Of a DNA stretch of 64,000 nt, positions 1-11,700 are shown in pieces. Every line of letters starts with the position of its first letter. Position 1 is the stretch's first letter. Source of the stretch: Rhytidiadelphus loreus (lineage: Eukaryota > Streptophyta > Bryopsida > Hypnales > Hylocomiaceae); NCBI GenBank assembly GCA_947034895.1, contig OX344763.1, positions 48,731,025-48,795,024 of the forward strand, in the 5' to 3' direction. Under the pieces are notes generated by a model. It was not told the origin of the DNA, searched no databases, and saw only the letters and a list, made by a program, of their open reading frames with translations. The translations under genes were made by a program, and so were the position numbers.

Positions 1-239
1 GAAATTTCATTATTGCGATTTGAACTTCAAATGTGTTTTTAATGTCTACTACATTGAGTACATTCTAAATATATCATGAAATGGAAATTAAGTTTACACT
101 ATGATGGATTCTAATGTCATTGTCCTTGTGATATATACACATAGTGAAAATTTGAAAATTTGAAAATTAATTTTCTATTTGATGTAATTTTGTCGAAACT
201 TCGAATAAAAATCAATTTTCAAAAAAATAAAAATAAAAA

Positions 240-570
240 TTCTGAAGGGCCGTCCAGGACCTTTGGCAAGCCGTCGAGAAGACTAGCAGGCCGTCCCAGA
301 CCACGAACAGGCCGTCGAGAGGATGGGCAGGCCGTTCCCGACCAGGGATAGGCCGTCGAGGAGACAAGCAGCCTGTCCTCTTGGACGGCCTTTGCGTCCA
401 AGAGACGGGTAGGCCGTTGAAAGGACGGAAAGGCCATCCAGGACTAGATCGAAGTTGTCGAGGGGACGGAAAGACTGTCCCCTCCCAGATCCAAGCTGTC
501 GAAGGGATGGGCAGCCCGTCGAGAGGACGGAAAGGTCGTTCGTCGAACTTTCGAGCGACAGTGTAATGAT
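240..570. repeat. GC-rich minisatellite, GGCCGTCGAG units
   Basis: Degenerate tandem array in an otherwise AT-rich context. Two unit types of about 20 and 21 bp alternate: one starts GGCCGTCGAG, the other GGCCGTCCC or GGCCGTTCCC, giving a dimer of about 41 bp. Further GGACGG/CCGTCC words continue to about 710, including the inverted pair GGACGG-ATCAG-CCGTCC near 638. Open frames across the array are low-complexity by-products of the repeat. It lies directly upstream of the coiled-coil/RING locus. A different CCGTCC-rich array lies downstream at 5.4-5.9 kb. Confidence 0.8.
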
Positions 571-964
571 TTTCCGAACCTGTTGACGGCACCCCGAACC
601 TGATGACAGCGTTCCAATCCTATGCCGGACCTTTGTGGACGGATCAGCCGTCCATTCTAGGGCCATCCCACGCCCTGGACGGTCTGGATTTGGGGGGGAC
701 GGGCTGATTAGGTGTTAATTACCCTTCCTAACCGGGTCGGTAATTGGGGGGTATAAGTGAAGTTTTTTTCACAGTTGACCTTGCTTCTTCTTTTGAGTTG
801 CACTGTCCTAGCTTGAGAAAGCTTCGCATTGCAATTTGAGGGGAAGTGTTATACATTTGGCATTGTTTTGCCACATTTCAGTTGCCTTCATGCAACAGAA
901 GGCAAAACAAATTGTCATTGTATTCGCATACAGTATCGTGTGTGTCATTGTGCAGGTATCAAGA

Positions 965-2083
965 ATGGACGCAGAGGATGTAGTAGGAGGTTTGGGACCT
1001 AGAGGTGAACCCCCAAGTAGAAAGAAGAGAGGAAACAGAGCAACTTTGGATTGGGGCACACTTAATGCCCCAGCAATTATGGCAAACCTTAGGTGGATGG
1101 AGGCAGATCCACTATGGACAAGAGCGACATGTCGTCGGTATATAGATTGGGCTCACATCAACCGCCGTTGGCCACACGACCGGTACGAGGTGCATGTGAA
1201 ATCTGGCGTGGTAAATATTGACCAGTGCCAACATCTGCACTTCAAGAAGAGGCTTATTGAAGTATCATTGGCACTTTGGAGTTCAAGATCCAAGAAAGAC
1301 GGGACACTTTCATTGTGCCAAATGGCATATGCGGAGGTTTTTCTTGGCAAGGATGTGGATTGGAGAACCTTTTTGGGCAGACAGCGGAATGGTGAATTTC
1401 CAAATCGAACTCGCTACATTGCACCAAATCCTGCTATGCCACTGGACAATGTACCAAATCCTGCCGTGCCATTGGCTGATGTCCAAAATGTGCAAATGAA
1501 TGTGGTTCCACAAGCAGAGCGGCAAGGGACGGAGTTGATGGAGGTAGAAGTTGGTCAAGATAGCGGTCCAGATGTCAACCAAGGCGATGTGATTGGTGGA
1601 GTGCAAGCTGACGGTGAAGAAGTAATTTGCTTGTGCCAATTAGTACAAACACTGCAAGCAGAAAATAAAGAAGCACTACGACAACATGCTGCAGAGTTGG
1701 AAGTTCAGAGTGCAAGGATGCGGGCCCTTGTAGATGAAAATGTGCGCCTTATCGCACGTGACGTCGAGCTCGTAGAGCGTGAAAGGTGGTTCAGCCCAGA
1801 CTCAGTTCCACTACTCGATGTTGTAGTGGAACGTACTACATACGGTGCAGACGAAGACAAACTAGGCCTGAGCAATACATCTGAGTTTGTGGTGCGATCA
1901 CGGTCCATTTTTCTAAATGCAGAAAGTGCCACATTGGATATTATGCGTGCACGTGCTAAGCGAGCTGAAGCAGAGGTTGGAAGTACTCGCACAAGCATGG
2001 AAGAATTAACAAGTGCCATGCGTGCTTTGGAACTTTGTGCAAACAACGCTGAGGCAGTTGTAGCGGTGCTGACTGCAGCTTGA
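965..2083 (+). CDS. Coiled-coil protein, N-terminal part of a coiled-coil/RING locus
   Basis: Product of unknown function. The ATG at 965 follows a good splice acceptor (TGCAG ending at 955), so an upstream noncoding exon is likely; the frame is open further 5' but looks like leader. A basic stretch (SRKKRGNR, about residues 19-26) precedes a Trp-rich globular part (about 30-150), a low-complexity linker with PNPAMPL/PNPAVPL repeats, an acidic patch, and a heptad-like helical region rich in Glu, Ala, Arg and Leu (about 220-370). The frame stops at TGA 2081-2083 but stays open in the same frame to 2287 with similar Gln/Met/Glu-rich composition, so the TGA may be a mutated CGA. The RING part follows one frame over. 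I read the three pieces as one gene with a nonsense mutation and a frameshift, or an unrecognised intron. Confidence 0.55.
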   Translation: MDAEDVVGGLGPRGEPPSRKKRGNRATLDWGTLNAPAIMANLRWMEADPLWTRATCRRYIDWAHINRRWPHDRYEVHVKSGVVNIDQCQHLHFKKRLIEVSLALWSSRSKKDGTLSLCQMAYAEVFLGKDVDWRTFLGRQRNGEFPNRTRYIAPNPAMPLDNVPNPAVPLADVQNVQMNVVPQAERQGTELMEVEVGQDSGPDVNQGDVIGGVQADGEEVICLCQLVQTLQAENKEALRQHAAELEVQSARMRALVDENVRLIARDVELVERERWFSPDSVPLLDVVVERTTYGADEDKLGLSNTSEFVVRSRSIFLNAESATLDIMRARAKRAEAEVGSTRTSMEELTSAMRALELCANNAEAVVAVLTAA

Positions 2084-2283
2084 ACAGACATGGAGCAAAC
2101 CATGACCGCAATGAGTGCTCAAAATATGTGGTTGGTCCAAAATCCTCAGAAGGAACAGATGTTGCTTCAAATGTGCAACATGAAGTTGACATGCAGCTTA
2201 GCGCGAAACGAGGCTGAGCAAATGCAACGTGAAGTGAAGAGAGTGGCTGCGGAATTCAATGATGGCGGTGACGTTATTTTGGC

Positions 2284-3198
2284 TTGACCTCGTGGCCTCA
2301 GGTGGAAGAAATGTTCATCGATAATTTGCCAATGTTCATCGAGAATTCAAGCATCGATTGGAATGCCTGTCCAGATTTGGAATTCCAATATAATATCAAG
2401 CGCCAACGGTACGGGCCACCCAACCGCAATGGCATTACGCTAATAGTGTGGCCTTGCGTTCTAGATTTTGTACAAGATGGAACAACATGTATAATTTGCC
2501 AAGAACCGTTTGGCCCCGAGGGTGGATGGAATCTTGGTACATGTGGCCATCTATACCACCCCGTGTGTCTCATTCCACACATGGTCACCAGAAAGAGATG
2601 TGCGCAATGTAGGGCTCCATTTCATGCACGACTGTACAAAATGTTTGGCCTTCAAGACCACATGCCTGCACATTACGAGTACAATGAAGAAAATTTACCG
2701 GGCCTCGATAATAGAGTACATTGGGGGTCCGACGTGACATGGCTTTGGAAGTGGGGCCACGACAACCGACACCTCCCGACAGGAACAGTCGCTGAAATAC
2801 ATTGGCAGACAGACGCCCAAGTGACAGAGGTGATCAAGAGGGTGTTTGGAGACAGTGATCTAGGGCATCGACTATATTTTGGTCAGATTGCCAGTGGACA
2901 TTGGAACCAAGACCGCTCCATTTTTGTGCGTGCACCACATCCACAGCGCATCATGTTTAACTCTCAAGGCGCGCCAGTCGGATTTGAGGGTGAATTGAGT
3001 TTTGGGGAACAAGTGACATACATTGAAGACAATACCTTCCATGAGCCAGCGCTCGTGAGTGCCATTTTTTCCCACTTACATGATAGATACGATATAGACG
3101 CATTTCAGCTTCTGACGACTTTGCAATCACGACGAGAATTGCAGCAATTTTTGAGAAGCAGCATAGCACGAGGCGTTGTAATCGAAGAAGTAAAATAG
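2284..3198 (+). CDS. RING-H2 zinc-finger protein, C-terminal part of the same locus
   Basis: Contains a recognisable RING-H2 finger: CIIC, then TCGHLYHPVC, then CAQC, spaced C-x2-C-x(14)-C-x-H-x2-H-x2-C-x(10)-C-x2-C. RING-H2 fingers usually recruit E2 enzymes for ubiquitin transfer, so an E3 ligase role is likely by family but not proven. The frame opens at 2284 with TTG; the first ATG is 2311. It overlaps the end of the preceding coiled-coil frame, so both probably come from one ancestral protein with an N-terminal coiled coil and central RING. About 190 residues after the RING are unfamiliar and contain many Trp and His. The frame ends at TAG 3196-3198. AT-rich sequence follows. Confidence 0.6.
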   Translation: MTSWPQVEEMFIDNLPMFIENSSIDWNACPDLEFQYNIKRQRYGPPNRNGITLIVWPCVLDFVQDGTTCIICQEPFGPEGGWNLGTCGHLYHPVCLIPHMVTRKRCAQCRAPFHARLYKMFGLQDHMPAHYEYNEENLPGLDNRVHWGSDVTWLWKWGHDNRHLPTGTVAEIHWQTDAQVTEVIKRVFGDSDLGHRLYFGQIASGHWNQDRSIFVRAPHPQRIMFNSQGAPVGFEGELSFGEQVTYIEDNTFHEPALVSAIFSHLHDRYDIDAFQLLTTLQSRRELQQFLRSSIARGVVIEEVK

Positions 3199-5400
3199 AT
3201 AGTTTTAGATTAGATTGTGTATAACTAGATAGATGTATAGAATTAAATACCGAAACTTGTACAAAGCGAACATATGTAATTATGTAAAGCCTTTATTAGT
3301 TTACTATGTACTTCAGCGGATTTATAAAATATGTACATTTATCGTTTTCTTTCCACCTTGTGTATTGTTACTTTGCCTTTGTCTATTTTTGTAATCTATT
3401 AGACCTTTTTGTAATAGTATAGAAGAAGCTTGTATGCTTAGATGGTAGGTAAAAGAGTGTTCTATTTTATTTTTGGTGAAGCCCTAAAGTCCGAAGTCCA
3501 TTTTTTGGCCCAAACCACCCTAAACCACCACTTTTGCTATGTTCACCTATGAATTAAATTTTCCAATTTTTTTTTTGAATCGAACCAAAGGATCTTGTTC
3601 TACACTTGTCTTAGATGACGTGATACCAAATTTGTGATGTTTGACCGTATAGATTGAAAGTTATTAGCATTCGAAGTGAAAGAAGCAAATTTATTTCAAG
3701 AAGTTGCTAGGATTGCCCGCTCCACAAAAAAATCCATAACTTTTCCATTCCTAATCCAAATGGGATGAATGAAAGCCTCCCATTTAAAAGAAAATATAAT
3801 CCAAGTGGAAAAAAATATACAAAATTGTATTTCATTCTTTTGTTGATTTTTTTGTCTACCCGGAATCCTGGACCGCCTGGTGTCCCGATCTCCCTTGTTT
3901 GAGGTTATTGTGGCATACCCTTTGCTCCTAGACACCAATTGGAATAGAAATTGTATTATGAATAAACTCATAAGTTTATCTATCATTCTATAATCTATAT
4001 TATCATTCTTATGAAAAAGTTTTCAAAAGTTTTAGAAAAAAATGAGATCATGGGAGCCTATTGAAAATCCATTTTGTCCCTTACAGCAAGGACAATGAGA
4101 GTATGTTACTTTAGGGGCTCAGAAATTAAAACAATGGAAATTATTTACCAAAGCAAGAAATAATTAACAAATTATTTTATTGCTTCATATTTGATGAAAT
4201 CTCCTTTAAATCTTTAGAATTAAACCCTAAATAATTCACGTTTTGTAACTTTTGTTCTATTAGTTTTAATCTTTTTTTAGTTGGACTATTGATTGACTAC
4301 TCCCTCATATTTATTTTTAAATCCAAAGTTTACAAATTAAAGTATTGAACATTTTCCATTTTTTCTCAAATGGCATTATGGAAATCAAATGATCAAAGTC
4401 TAATATCTTGCAATTGCTAACTTGATAAGGTCATGCTACATGAAATTTATTTGAAAATCAATTGAAATAAATGACTTTTTGAATGGCGATCCTATACTTG
4501 AAAGTCTTAAATTGAATAGATTCTAATTTTTTCTTTTCATTTCATTTCAAGATGAACATGGTGAAATGACAACTTGGAGTTTTTTTTGGCAATAATTAGC
4601 ATAGGGCCTACATGGATTAATATATTTGAATTTCTTGCCATATAGTCAGTGTAAAATCAATTTAGCAACTTCTCTTATTAGAAATTCAATAACAAACTTG
4701 AATCCCTAGAATCCTAGATGCCCAAAGCATGTCTTGAGCTTCTACAAATTTGCTGTAAATTGAACAAAATGTCAACATTTTGATTAGGTGACTAGGTGTA
4801 TCAATTAAAAAAAATTGTAACTGTATAAATTCAAACAAGACATGTTACAAATCTCATAGGTTGCTAAAACACAACAATATCACTTATAGAGTAAAAGATT
4901 ATAATGTTTGAACATGAGGGTGTTAAAACTACAAAAATGATGTGAAGTCTTCCAATCCTCTTTTCAGTTTTCACAAGTCAAATTAAAAAAAAAAATTGGC
5001 CAAAAAAATATGAGGTTAAAGTGCCTAACATGTATAACCCCAATCAATTTATGGCTTTTAAAAATATACTCTATATATTTTTTTTAATTTTAAATAAATT
5101 TTGAATGTGATTTTTTCTCCAAGATTTAGTGTTTTTGAGGCACATTTCCAAGAGCTCTCAATGCTACAAGAAGTGAAGATTGCAATGGGTACCCTTGCAC
5201 AAAGTCTTGAATAGAAAAATCACTATCATTTATTTTTAAGAATAGACTATTGATGCTATAACTAGACTTCAAGAAAAACTTCCTAAAAATAGCAATTTGG
5301 ATACTACTAAAAATAGCAACTTGGTTAGGTTTTATTTAACTTCAAAGTTTTGCCAACACCAGATTTGGGTGCCTCGGGCATTTAGGCAAAAAATCCAATC
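3199..5400. other. AT-rich intergenic region with one dispersed repeat
   Basis: No gene is visible. The first 250 bp are probably the 3' untranslated region of the RING locus (repeated TGTA and TATGTA words). Positions 3480-3980 hold a dispersed repeat whose diverged inverted partner lies at about 59,900-60,420. The rest is A/T homopolymer-rich with only short, composition-driven frames. Confidence 0.6.
3480..3980 (+). repeat. Dispersed repeat, inverted partner at about 59.9-60.4 kb
   Basis: The block near 3481-3565 (CCTAAAGTCC, then AAACCACCCTAAACCACCAC, then CTATGTTCACCTATGAA) matches the reverse complement of 60,340-60,420 with scattered substitutions. Similarity continues through the CCATAACTTT and GAGGTTATTGTGGCATA blocks to the reverse complement of about 59,930-60,180. 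It looks like two old copies of one dispersed element in opposite orientation. No coding capacity was seen. Confidence 0.65.
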
Positions 5401-5403
5401 CCA

Positions 5404-5900
5404 CCCGTCTAGATGCCTATCTATTTTTCCGTCCACAGAACCGTCCAGTTACCCATCTACACAACCGTCTAGTTACCCGTCCACACAACCATCCACCCGC
5501 CCGTCCACCCTCCCGTCCACATGCTCGTCCAGTTTTTCGTCCATATACTCGTCCATCCAGGCCGTCCAGATACCCGTCCAGATGCCCGTCCACACAACCG
5601 TCCAGTTACCTGTCCACCCGCCCGTCCACATGCTCATCCAGTTTTCCGTCCACATACTCGTCCATCCCGCCTGTCCAGATACTTGTCCATCCCGTCTGTC
5701 CAGAAACCCGTCCATCCCGCCCGTGCCGTGCCCATCGACGGAAGCTCACCCGTCCAACGCGCCCGTCGATGAAGAACGTCCATTCATTTCCGTAGTTTTC
5801 ATCCTCTGTCAACGGTTCTCGTCTAGATTTCATCCTGATGGACGCCAAGGTTGAATCTTGACGTCCGTCCGGACATCCTGACGGACGGACAGGATGTGAC
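5404..5900. repeat. CCGTCCA-type short tandem array
   Basis: About 30 tandem units of roughly 11-13 bp, most starting CCGTCCA followed by variable bases (ACACAACC, GATACC, CATGCTC). An open frame encoding Pro/Ser/Thr-rich repeats such as YPSTQPSS runs through it, but this is a property of the repeat. The distal part, 5,855-5,900, holds inverted GTCCGTCC/GGACGGAC words. The array lies between the RING locus and the phosphatase-like pseudogene. Confidence 0.8.
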
Positions 5901-6060
5901 GGGGACAACCCTGAATGCTTTTCTCCATTTTATGGGTCGCCTAATTCTGCCTTTCAACAGGTAACTACATCTTTGTCGTGTTTTGTTTGATTAGGTAGTA
6001 ACGGTAGGTCACAAAAAGAAAGTACCGTGGAGTGTGTCCTTGTTAGTGGTCCAACCGCGA

Positions 6061-6796
6061 TAGAAGTGGTTGAATATCGTGTTCAATTTGAACAGAGTAT
6101 TGTGTGAGAGCTAGGGTCAAGGGCCCTATAAGAAGAAAAAACATTACACAATCCGAGATAATATATATTCTCCCATCGAACCCCCATTCTCATTGGAACG
6201 AAGGTCGTCTTCGTTTGTCCCAATGTGCGCGAGTTCTTAGACGAGGTTTCAAAGATTTCGAACCGCGTCGTAGTTTGGAGTTTGATGTTCAAGAAGACGG
6301 TGGAGCCCGTTGCAAGTTTTCTCTTCCAAAACTGCAAGGCTCCCTACCACATCCTAGGTCAGGACAACTGCAGGAGGGTAGAAACCTTCGAAGGGAAATT
6401 TCTTCATTAGGTTGGGAGTCCGTGGAAGAATTTGCTCTTCAAAGTGCTTGATGAAGAATTGTTCCTAGACCTTCATGATCCCAACTCCTTCAACAAGGAC
6501 AATACCATTCTCATTGACGATTCTCCGCAAAAGGGCATCTTCAATGAGAACGAAAATTGCATATACCTTGAGAGTTGAAACCCGTACATACGTGGAGACA
6601 ATGTGCTCATTGGCACTTTCATGAGGATTGTCCACTCGGACGCCTCCGTGAGTTCGTAGATCAGAACCGCATAGGTGTGGCACCTTTGTCTGCATCCGAC
6701 GATAAAGCCCAACTTATATTAGAAGGGATGAGGATGTCCGCCAATGCATTCGAGTCTCGATTCGTGTTGCGGGGGATGAATCTAGTGATTGAATAA
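6061..6796 (+). pseudogene. Decayed FCP1/NIF-like (HAD) phosphatase fragment
   Basis: Conceptual translation over several frames recovers a NIF/FCP1 homology domain. The motif I region reads KWLNIVFNLNRVLC, where elements A and B have LDLNGILC, so the nucleophile Asp is now Asn. Then come VVWSLMFKKTVEPVASFL, YHILGQDNCRRVETFEG, the aspartate motif NTILIDDSPQKGIFNE, a NENCIYLES block, and a tail near 6650-6796 (REFVDQNRIGVAPLSASD). At least two frameshifts and an internal stop separate these blocks. The ILGQD-C signature ties it to gene 2 of elements A and B more than to a generic host NIF protein. It ends about 160 bp before the left terminus of element A. I infer a dead relic of a related element. 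Confidence 0.7.
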
Positions 6797-6949
6797 GAGG
6801 GATGAAGGAAGAAATAGACTTCTCAGTGTCTCAGTCAATCATAGAACTCGTTGTACATTATTTTTGTGAATACGGATTTTTATGTACATTTCATTCTTAT
6901 GAATTAGTAAAATTTGAAGTTTAATCAAGTTTTCTAGACTCTTTTGGGG

Positions 6950-6990
6950 GGTAAACACTATATTCAAAATTTTGAGAGTTTTGGACCCTC
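6950..6990 (+). repeat. Left terminus and TSD of element A
   Basis: GGTA (6950-6953) precedes AACACTATATTCA starting at 6954, followed by a small inverted repeat (TTTTGAGAG and CTCTCAAAA) around GTTTTGGACC. The same GTTTTGGACC word lies in the right subterminal region near 24,911. Confidence 0.8.
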
Positions 6991-7139
6991 TCAAAATAAT
7001 ACTATCTATTTTGAATTGCAATTTTCATTAAAATGATAGTATAGTGATATACAAAGTCCTGAAATAAATTCTGTTGGAATTTGAGTTTTAATATTTTCAT
7101 GAATATATTAACCGATCACAACATCTTCAGAACACCAAG

Positions 7140-7300
7140 TCATGAGCTCTACGGTTGGTTGTAAGGGGTTGTATACTTCATTTAGGCGGTCCGGGTTCGA
7201 TTCACGTTGAATTCGTATGAGCGATTGAGAGACAAACATGACTTGGGGCTGCTAGTGACTTACACAGGCAGGAAAGTTGTAACAACCAACCAGCCCCTAT
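7140..7300 (+). repeat. Possible tRNA-derived SINE-like sequence
   Basis: A stretch with an internal pol III-like look: an A-box-like TGGTTGTAAGGGG near 7155 and a B-box-like GGGTTCGATTC near 7192, separated by about 35 bp. It does not fold into a convincing full tRNA cloverleaf by eye. It lies inside the left subterminal part of element A, before the transposase 3' end. Weak call based on box motifs only. Confidence 0.3.
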
Positions 7301-7708
7301 CCGGAATGTGACAAGTAAAGTACATGTTTATCCAAAACAAAGTGGTTATACCCACTACCCCTTTTTATCATCACTTCACACTTTCAAATGAAATTTCAAG
7401 AGATTTTATAACATATGTGCTTTGATAACCAAGTAAAATTTTACTTTGGAGTAGAAAATAAATAAATAAAACACAAGAGTACATAAATAAAATATATTAA
7501 TATTAAAACTAAATTTTCTTGTTTTTAAAAAACAAGATGAACTTTCCAAAACATACAACTAAGCAATACCAAATTATAAATCCAAACCAACAACATCCAA
7601 ACCTAAACCACCTATTGCAAAATATAAATTTCATCCACTTCACACAAGATGCGGATGTCAAATACAAATCAAAACATGCCAATCATGCACATACGTGCTT
7701 ATGACTTC

Positions 7709-10546
7709 TCAATTATATGAAGCCAAACTTTGGTTGATGACTTCAATTTGTATAGCCGGAATCTTGATCATGCACTCCACACTATCTTTTTGAATCCTAG
7801 ACTTCCATGCAATCATAAGAGCATCTGTGTGTTGCCAAACCGGTGGTTCAGTTTCATCAACCCTCCAACGCAAACCTTTTTCGCTATCCCATCAGGTATA
7901 CAAGTCTTGAACATTTTGATTCCTTGATGTGGGACGAAAATATTGAATGAGGACATAATTCGGATTCTCTGGGTTGGAATTCGGATTAGACAATGCCCTC
8001 GCAATCCAAACTGGATGAGAGTCACCATCTGTGGGTCGAACCGCAACAAAATAGCCTTCGAACAAATCTTGTGCTACTCTGAAGGATGGATTTGGTCGGC
8101 CACTCAATGGTCCAACGTATGCTTCATCCTCCCCAAACTCTTCACGATCCTCACCGTCATCGTCTAATTGATCCACTTCACTTGCTTGAATACGGGTAGT
8201 TGGCCAGAAACCGTCCTTCAAAACATCAAAAGTAGGAAATGGTTCCATCAATGCTACCTTCACGCCACGCCAATACTTCACCAAATGCTCGTAACGTCTT
8301 CGATACTCCCCGGTGACATCGGCATTGCACAAATTCTCCCAATACTTTACAAACCCCGACACACCTTTCACGATGTCTTCCAAGCCTTTCATTGGCTTCA
8401 GTGGAACTGGCAACGGCGAACCGCGTGGCTACAAACTTTGCCCTTCAGCATCTTCTTTCCACAACTTAATGCCTCTTCCGTCTTCCCCTAACCAGTCAGC
8501 ATCTGTGCACAAAAGCTTGTACTTCATGACAGGACATCCTGTTGAATCCAGATAGAACTTTACTTGATGTGGTTTTGTGTGCCCAATAAGGATGTCATCA
8601 CCATCCACAAATGAACCTGCAATGAAACCCTTGAAATCAGGCACCTCTTCAATGAGGTGAGGAATAGTGGGGATGGAATCCACATCCATAAAGGACTTCA
8701 TGAGTGAAGGAATTGTAGGGAAGTTCTCCTTCTTCAAATCCATGCTCCATCTTCCAAATAGCGCATCAATGTCATCATGCGTGTGACCGACAATCATGAA
8801 GTTCACGTAGACTTCACGGAAGATCTTGTTCGCAACAAGAAGAGACCAAAAACAGAAAACATATCTATTCTTATTGTTCCCAGTGGCATTGTCCATTTGC
8901 ACGTTCAGAATTGGTGGTAACCGCATCACCGGGGTTAAAGTATTTGGCACCGGCGGTAGCGATGCTTCGCACATACTTGCACCTTCAAGCACCGCCTTAA
9001 ACAAATTGGTGGACTTCGAATTCTTCAACAACTCCCGAGAAGAAAACTTTGGTTCCAACTCTAGATCTCGCAACAACTTTGCCATTGAACCAATGGTATA
9101 GTTGGAATCATGGGCAAAGACATCCAAGCCATAATGCGCATAGCGCACATCAGCATGACCATGCGCAATCATTCCCGTCACAGAAACAGGTAGCTTCACA
9201 AGGCCATCAAGTTCTTTACTCTTGTGAGAAAAGACTGGAGAAGCGGTTTTGGCATGATCCATCTTGTCATGTATAATTGTAACACATTCATGTGGAAAAT
9301 TGAACGACCAATTCCGGTTTATGTAATACAAATCCCTGTGTGCGCGAGCAGTGATACAATGCTTGGTCAACCTCCTGGACCACTTCATAGAACTTTGGGA
9401 TCCAGCAATAGAACCCTTCATAAGCTCATTCAACTTGTCGCAAGTAGCACACCAAGCAAAATTATCTCCCGGCTTCTTCACATCGTACTCTAGGAACTTG
9501 GTCGACCTAATCTTGCTCAAGTTCGAAGTAGAAATCTCCTTCAAACCAAAAGCTGCATTGGTTTCATTGAGTTTTAGTAATTGAACCTTCCATTGAAATG
9601 AGGCCGGAAGAATCTTGGACACAATCTTCTCACCTGCCTCCAAAGTCCTTGTACGATGCGGCATGTGATCGGCTTTCTTCTCTAGAATGCACTTCAACGA
9701 AGCCGTAGCTTGTTTGGTATGCTCTCTAGGCTTGAGCAATCCCATGTTACCGTGATCCCTTGCTTCTCGATTGTCCTTCATGTATTTCAAATACCGGTAG
9801 AAGGTAGCCTCTGCGACCCTCGCAATATGCATCCATGCGCGCAAACACACATTTATCTCTTCAACCGTGACCATCCGCTTACCACTCGCATCGCGATGAA
9901 TTTGTCTGTGCACTTCAGTCTTCATGAATGCTCTATGTTTGAACGTCGAATTCCGATACATGCGTTCTCGGAAGGCCCTAATCTTCTCCCTAGGAAAGGG
10001 TTGAATGCAATTTTGGTTGCACCACACTTTGCTAGAAACCTCGTTGATTGACTCTTGTGTGAGGAGTTTTTTTGTTTTGACAACAGTCTCACGAGGTGGG
10101 TTCCTTGAAGCACTTGTATATGGTCTAGCAGCTTTCGAGGAAGGTGGGTTCAAGAGTGCCGCTCGCTGACGATTGAAATTGTCCCTAGCTTCATGATCAT
10201 GTAGACTTGCTCCACGACAATGGACCAGTGTAATAGGCCAAGCCAGCAATGAATGTACATGCTCCGTAGGAATATCCACTTCAGAATGTGACTTTGAAAT
10301 GTGCACTGATACATGAGTGTCACCAAGAGGCCCATTGGCACCAAGTACAAGTTCAGAGTTCACACTATGACAAGTACCCTCTCCAACAAGTTCCGCTTCA
10401 CCATTATACAAAGTAACAAATTTTGTATTCCACATTGACCGCGGAAGCCCTTCACACTCCGGAATCCCAACATTCATTTGCTCAAGAGCTTGCAACTCAT
10501 CCTCTGATGAGTCCATCATGTCATCCGGTAAATAATTGGAGCCCAT
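7709..10546 (-). pseudogene. Element A gene T: DDE-type transposase (DUF7869-like), two in-frame stops
   Basis: A single uninterrupted frame of 946 codons apart from two nonsense codons: TAG at 8426-8428 (element B has Trp) and TGA at about 7889-7891 (B has Gly). Start chosen at 10546 (MGSNYLPDD), matching MASVALDVD in B and giving exactly equal length. The N-terminal part has an LYNGEAELVGEGTCHS block resembling DUF8039. The C-terminal half has an RNase-H-like triad: HDKMDHAKT (about residue 427), QMDNATGNNKNRYV (about 550) and GHTHDDIDALFGR (about 591), typical of DUF7869 proteins. By family it should cut and join element ends in the nucleus. Its upstream side faces a dense palindrome array, probably its promoter. 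Closely related to the copy at 40.4-43.2 kb. Confidence 0.85.
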
Positions 10547-10699
10547 CTTGCCAACAATCCAAATAACATAAAACAATTTAGAACTACGTAGAGAATAAAT
10601 AGTAGGAAAGGCATTCAGATTTGTTTCATTTGAAATTCAGATTGGTCCTAATGGAATTACATTATGAGACATAACATTTTTTAACATTCTATTGCAAAG

Positions 10700-11700
10700 A
10701 AAGGGATGCCATTCAGGTCAGTGCAACCTGAAATGCATTAGTAGAATGTTGATTTCGAACATGACTTTTTAGATCGGATCAACCTAAATTGCACACCAAT
10801 ACTATATATTTTTTCAAATTGTAATGTAGGTGTGGGACACAAAATTGAAGATATGCAATTCAGGTTGGTCCAACCTAAAATGCATTAGTGGACTATTGAT
10901 TTCCGACATGGCGTTTAAGGTCGAATCAACCTAAATTGCACACCTATATGAATGAACTTTTCCATATAGAAACCTTGTCTTGAGACTTCGAATTGAAGGT
11001 ATGCAATTCAGGTCGGACCAACCTAAATTGCACTTCTATACTTATGGTTTTTTCATATATAAATCTAGACGAGGGATTTGAAATTGAAGGCATGCAATTC
11101 ATGTTGGTGCAACCTTAAATTCATTTCTAGACAATTGATTTCCGAAATGACATTTCAGGTCGGACCAACCTGAATTGCACACATATACTAATAAACTTTT
11201 TCATATAAATACCTAGTCGTGAGAATTAAAATTGAAGGTATGCAATTCAGGTCAGACCAACCTAAATTGCACATTTATACTTATGGTTTTTTCATATATA
11301 AATCCAGACGAGGGACTCAAGATTTAAGGCATGCAATTCAGGTCGGTGCAACCTGAAATGCATTTCTAGACTATTGATTTCCGAAATGACATTTCAGGTC
11401 GGACCAACCTGAATTGCACTCATATACTAATGAACTTTTTTATATAGAAACCTAGTCGTGAGACTTCGAATTGAAGGTATGCAATTCAGGTCGGACCAAC
11501 CTAAATTGCACATCTATACTTATGGTTTTTCATATATAAATCTAGACGAAGGACTCAACATTGAAGGCATGCAATTCAGGTCGGACCAACCTAAATTGCA
11601 CATCTATACTTATGGTTTTTCATATATAAATCTAGACGAAGGACTCAACATTGAAGGCATGCAATTCAGGTCGGTGCAACCTGAAATGCTCGTCTAGCAC
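10700..11700 (-). promoter_or_regulatory. Array A1: about 13 copies of the element A palindrome
   Basis: Copies at roughly 10,711, 10,768, 10,855, 10,916, 11,008, 11,097, 11,155, 11,242, 11,337, 11,395, 11,483, 11,575 and 11,670. Consensus: TTCAG, then GTCGGACCAAC, then CTGAA or CTAAA, followed by TTGCAC or ATGCAT; inner symmetry is AGGTYG/CRACCT. Three motifs plus spacers make a higher-order unit of about 240 bp, and an almost exact tandem of about 97 bp lies at 11,480-11,680. The array is immediately upstream of the transposase start, so promoter or protein-binding function is likely. Element B has a matching array with a different core. Confidence 0.85.

Noticed and set aside
212..666. Several overlapping frames across the GGCCGTCGAG array on both strands
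   Set aside because: They follow the repeat unit, have biased composition and exist in more than one frame at once.
5297..5908. Ser/Pro/Thr-rich and Trp/Met-rich frames in the CCGTCCA array
   Set aside because: Products of a 12-bp tandem repeat; no start context, no homolog, open in several frames.
10700..11700. CRISPR-like array of palindromic repeats
   Set aside because: Nuclear plant context, repeats vary in core and spacing, spacers are themselves repeated, and no cas gene is present.
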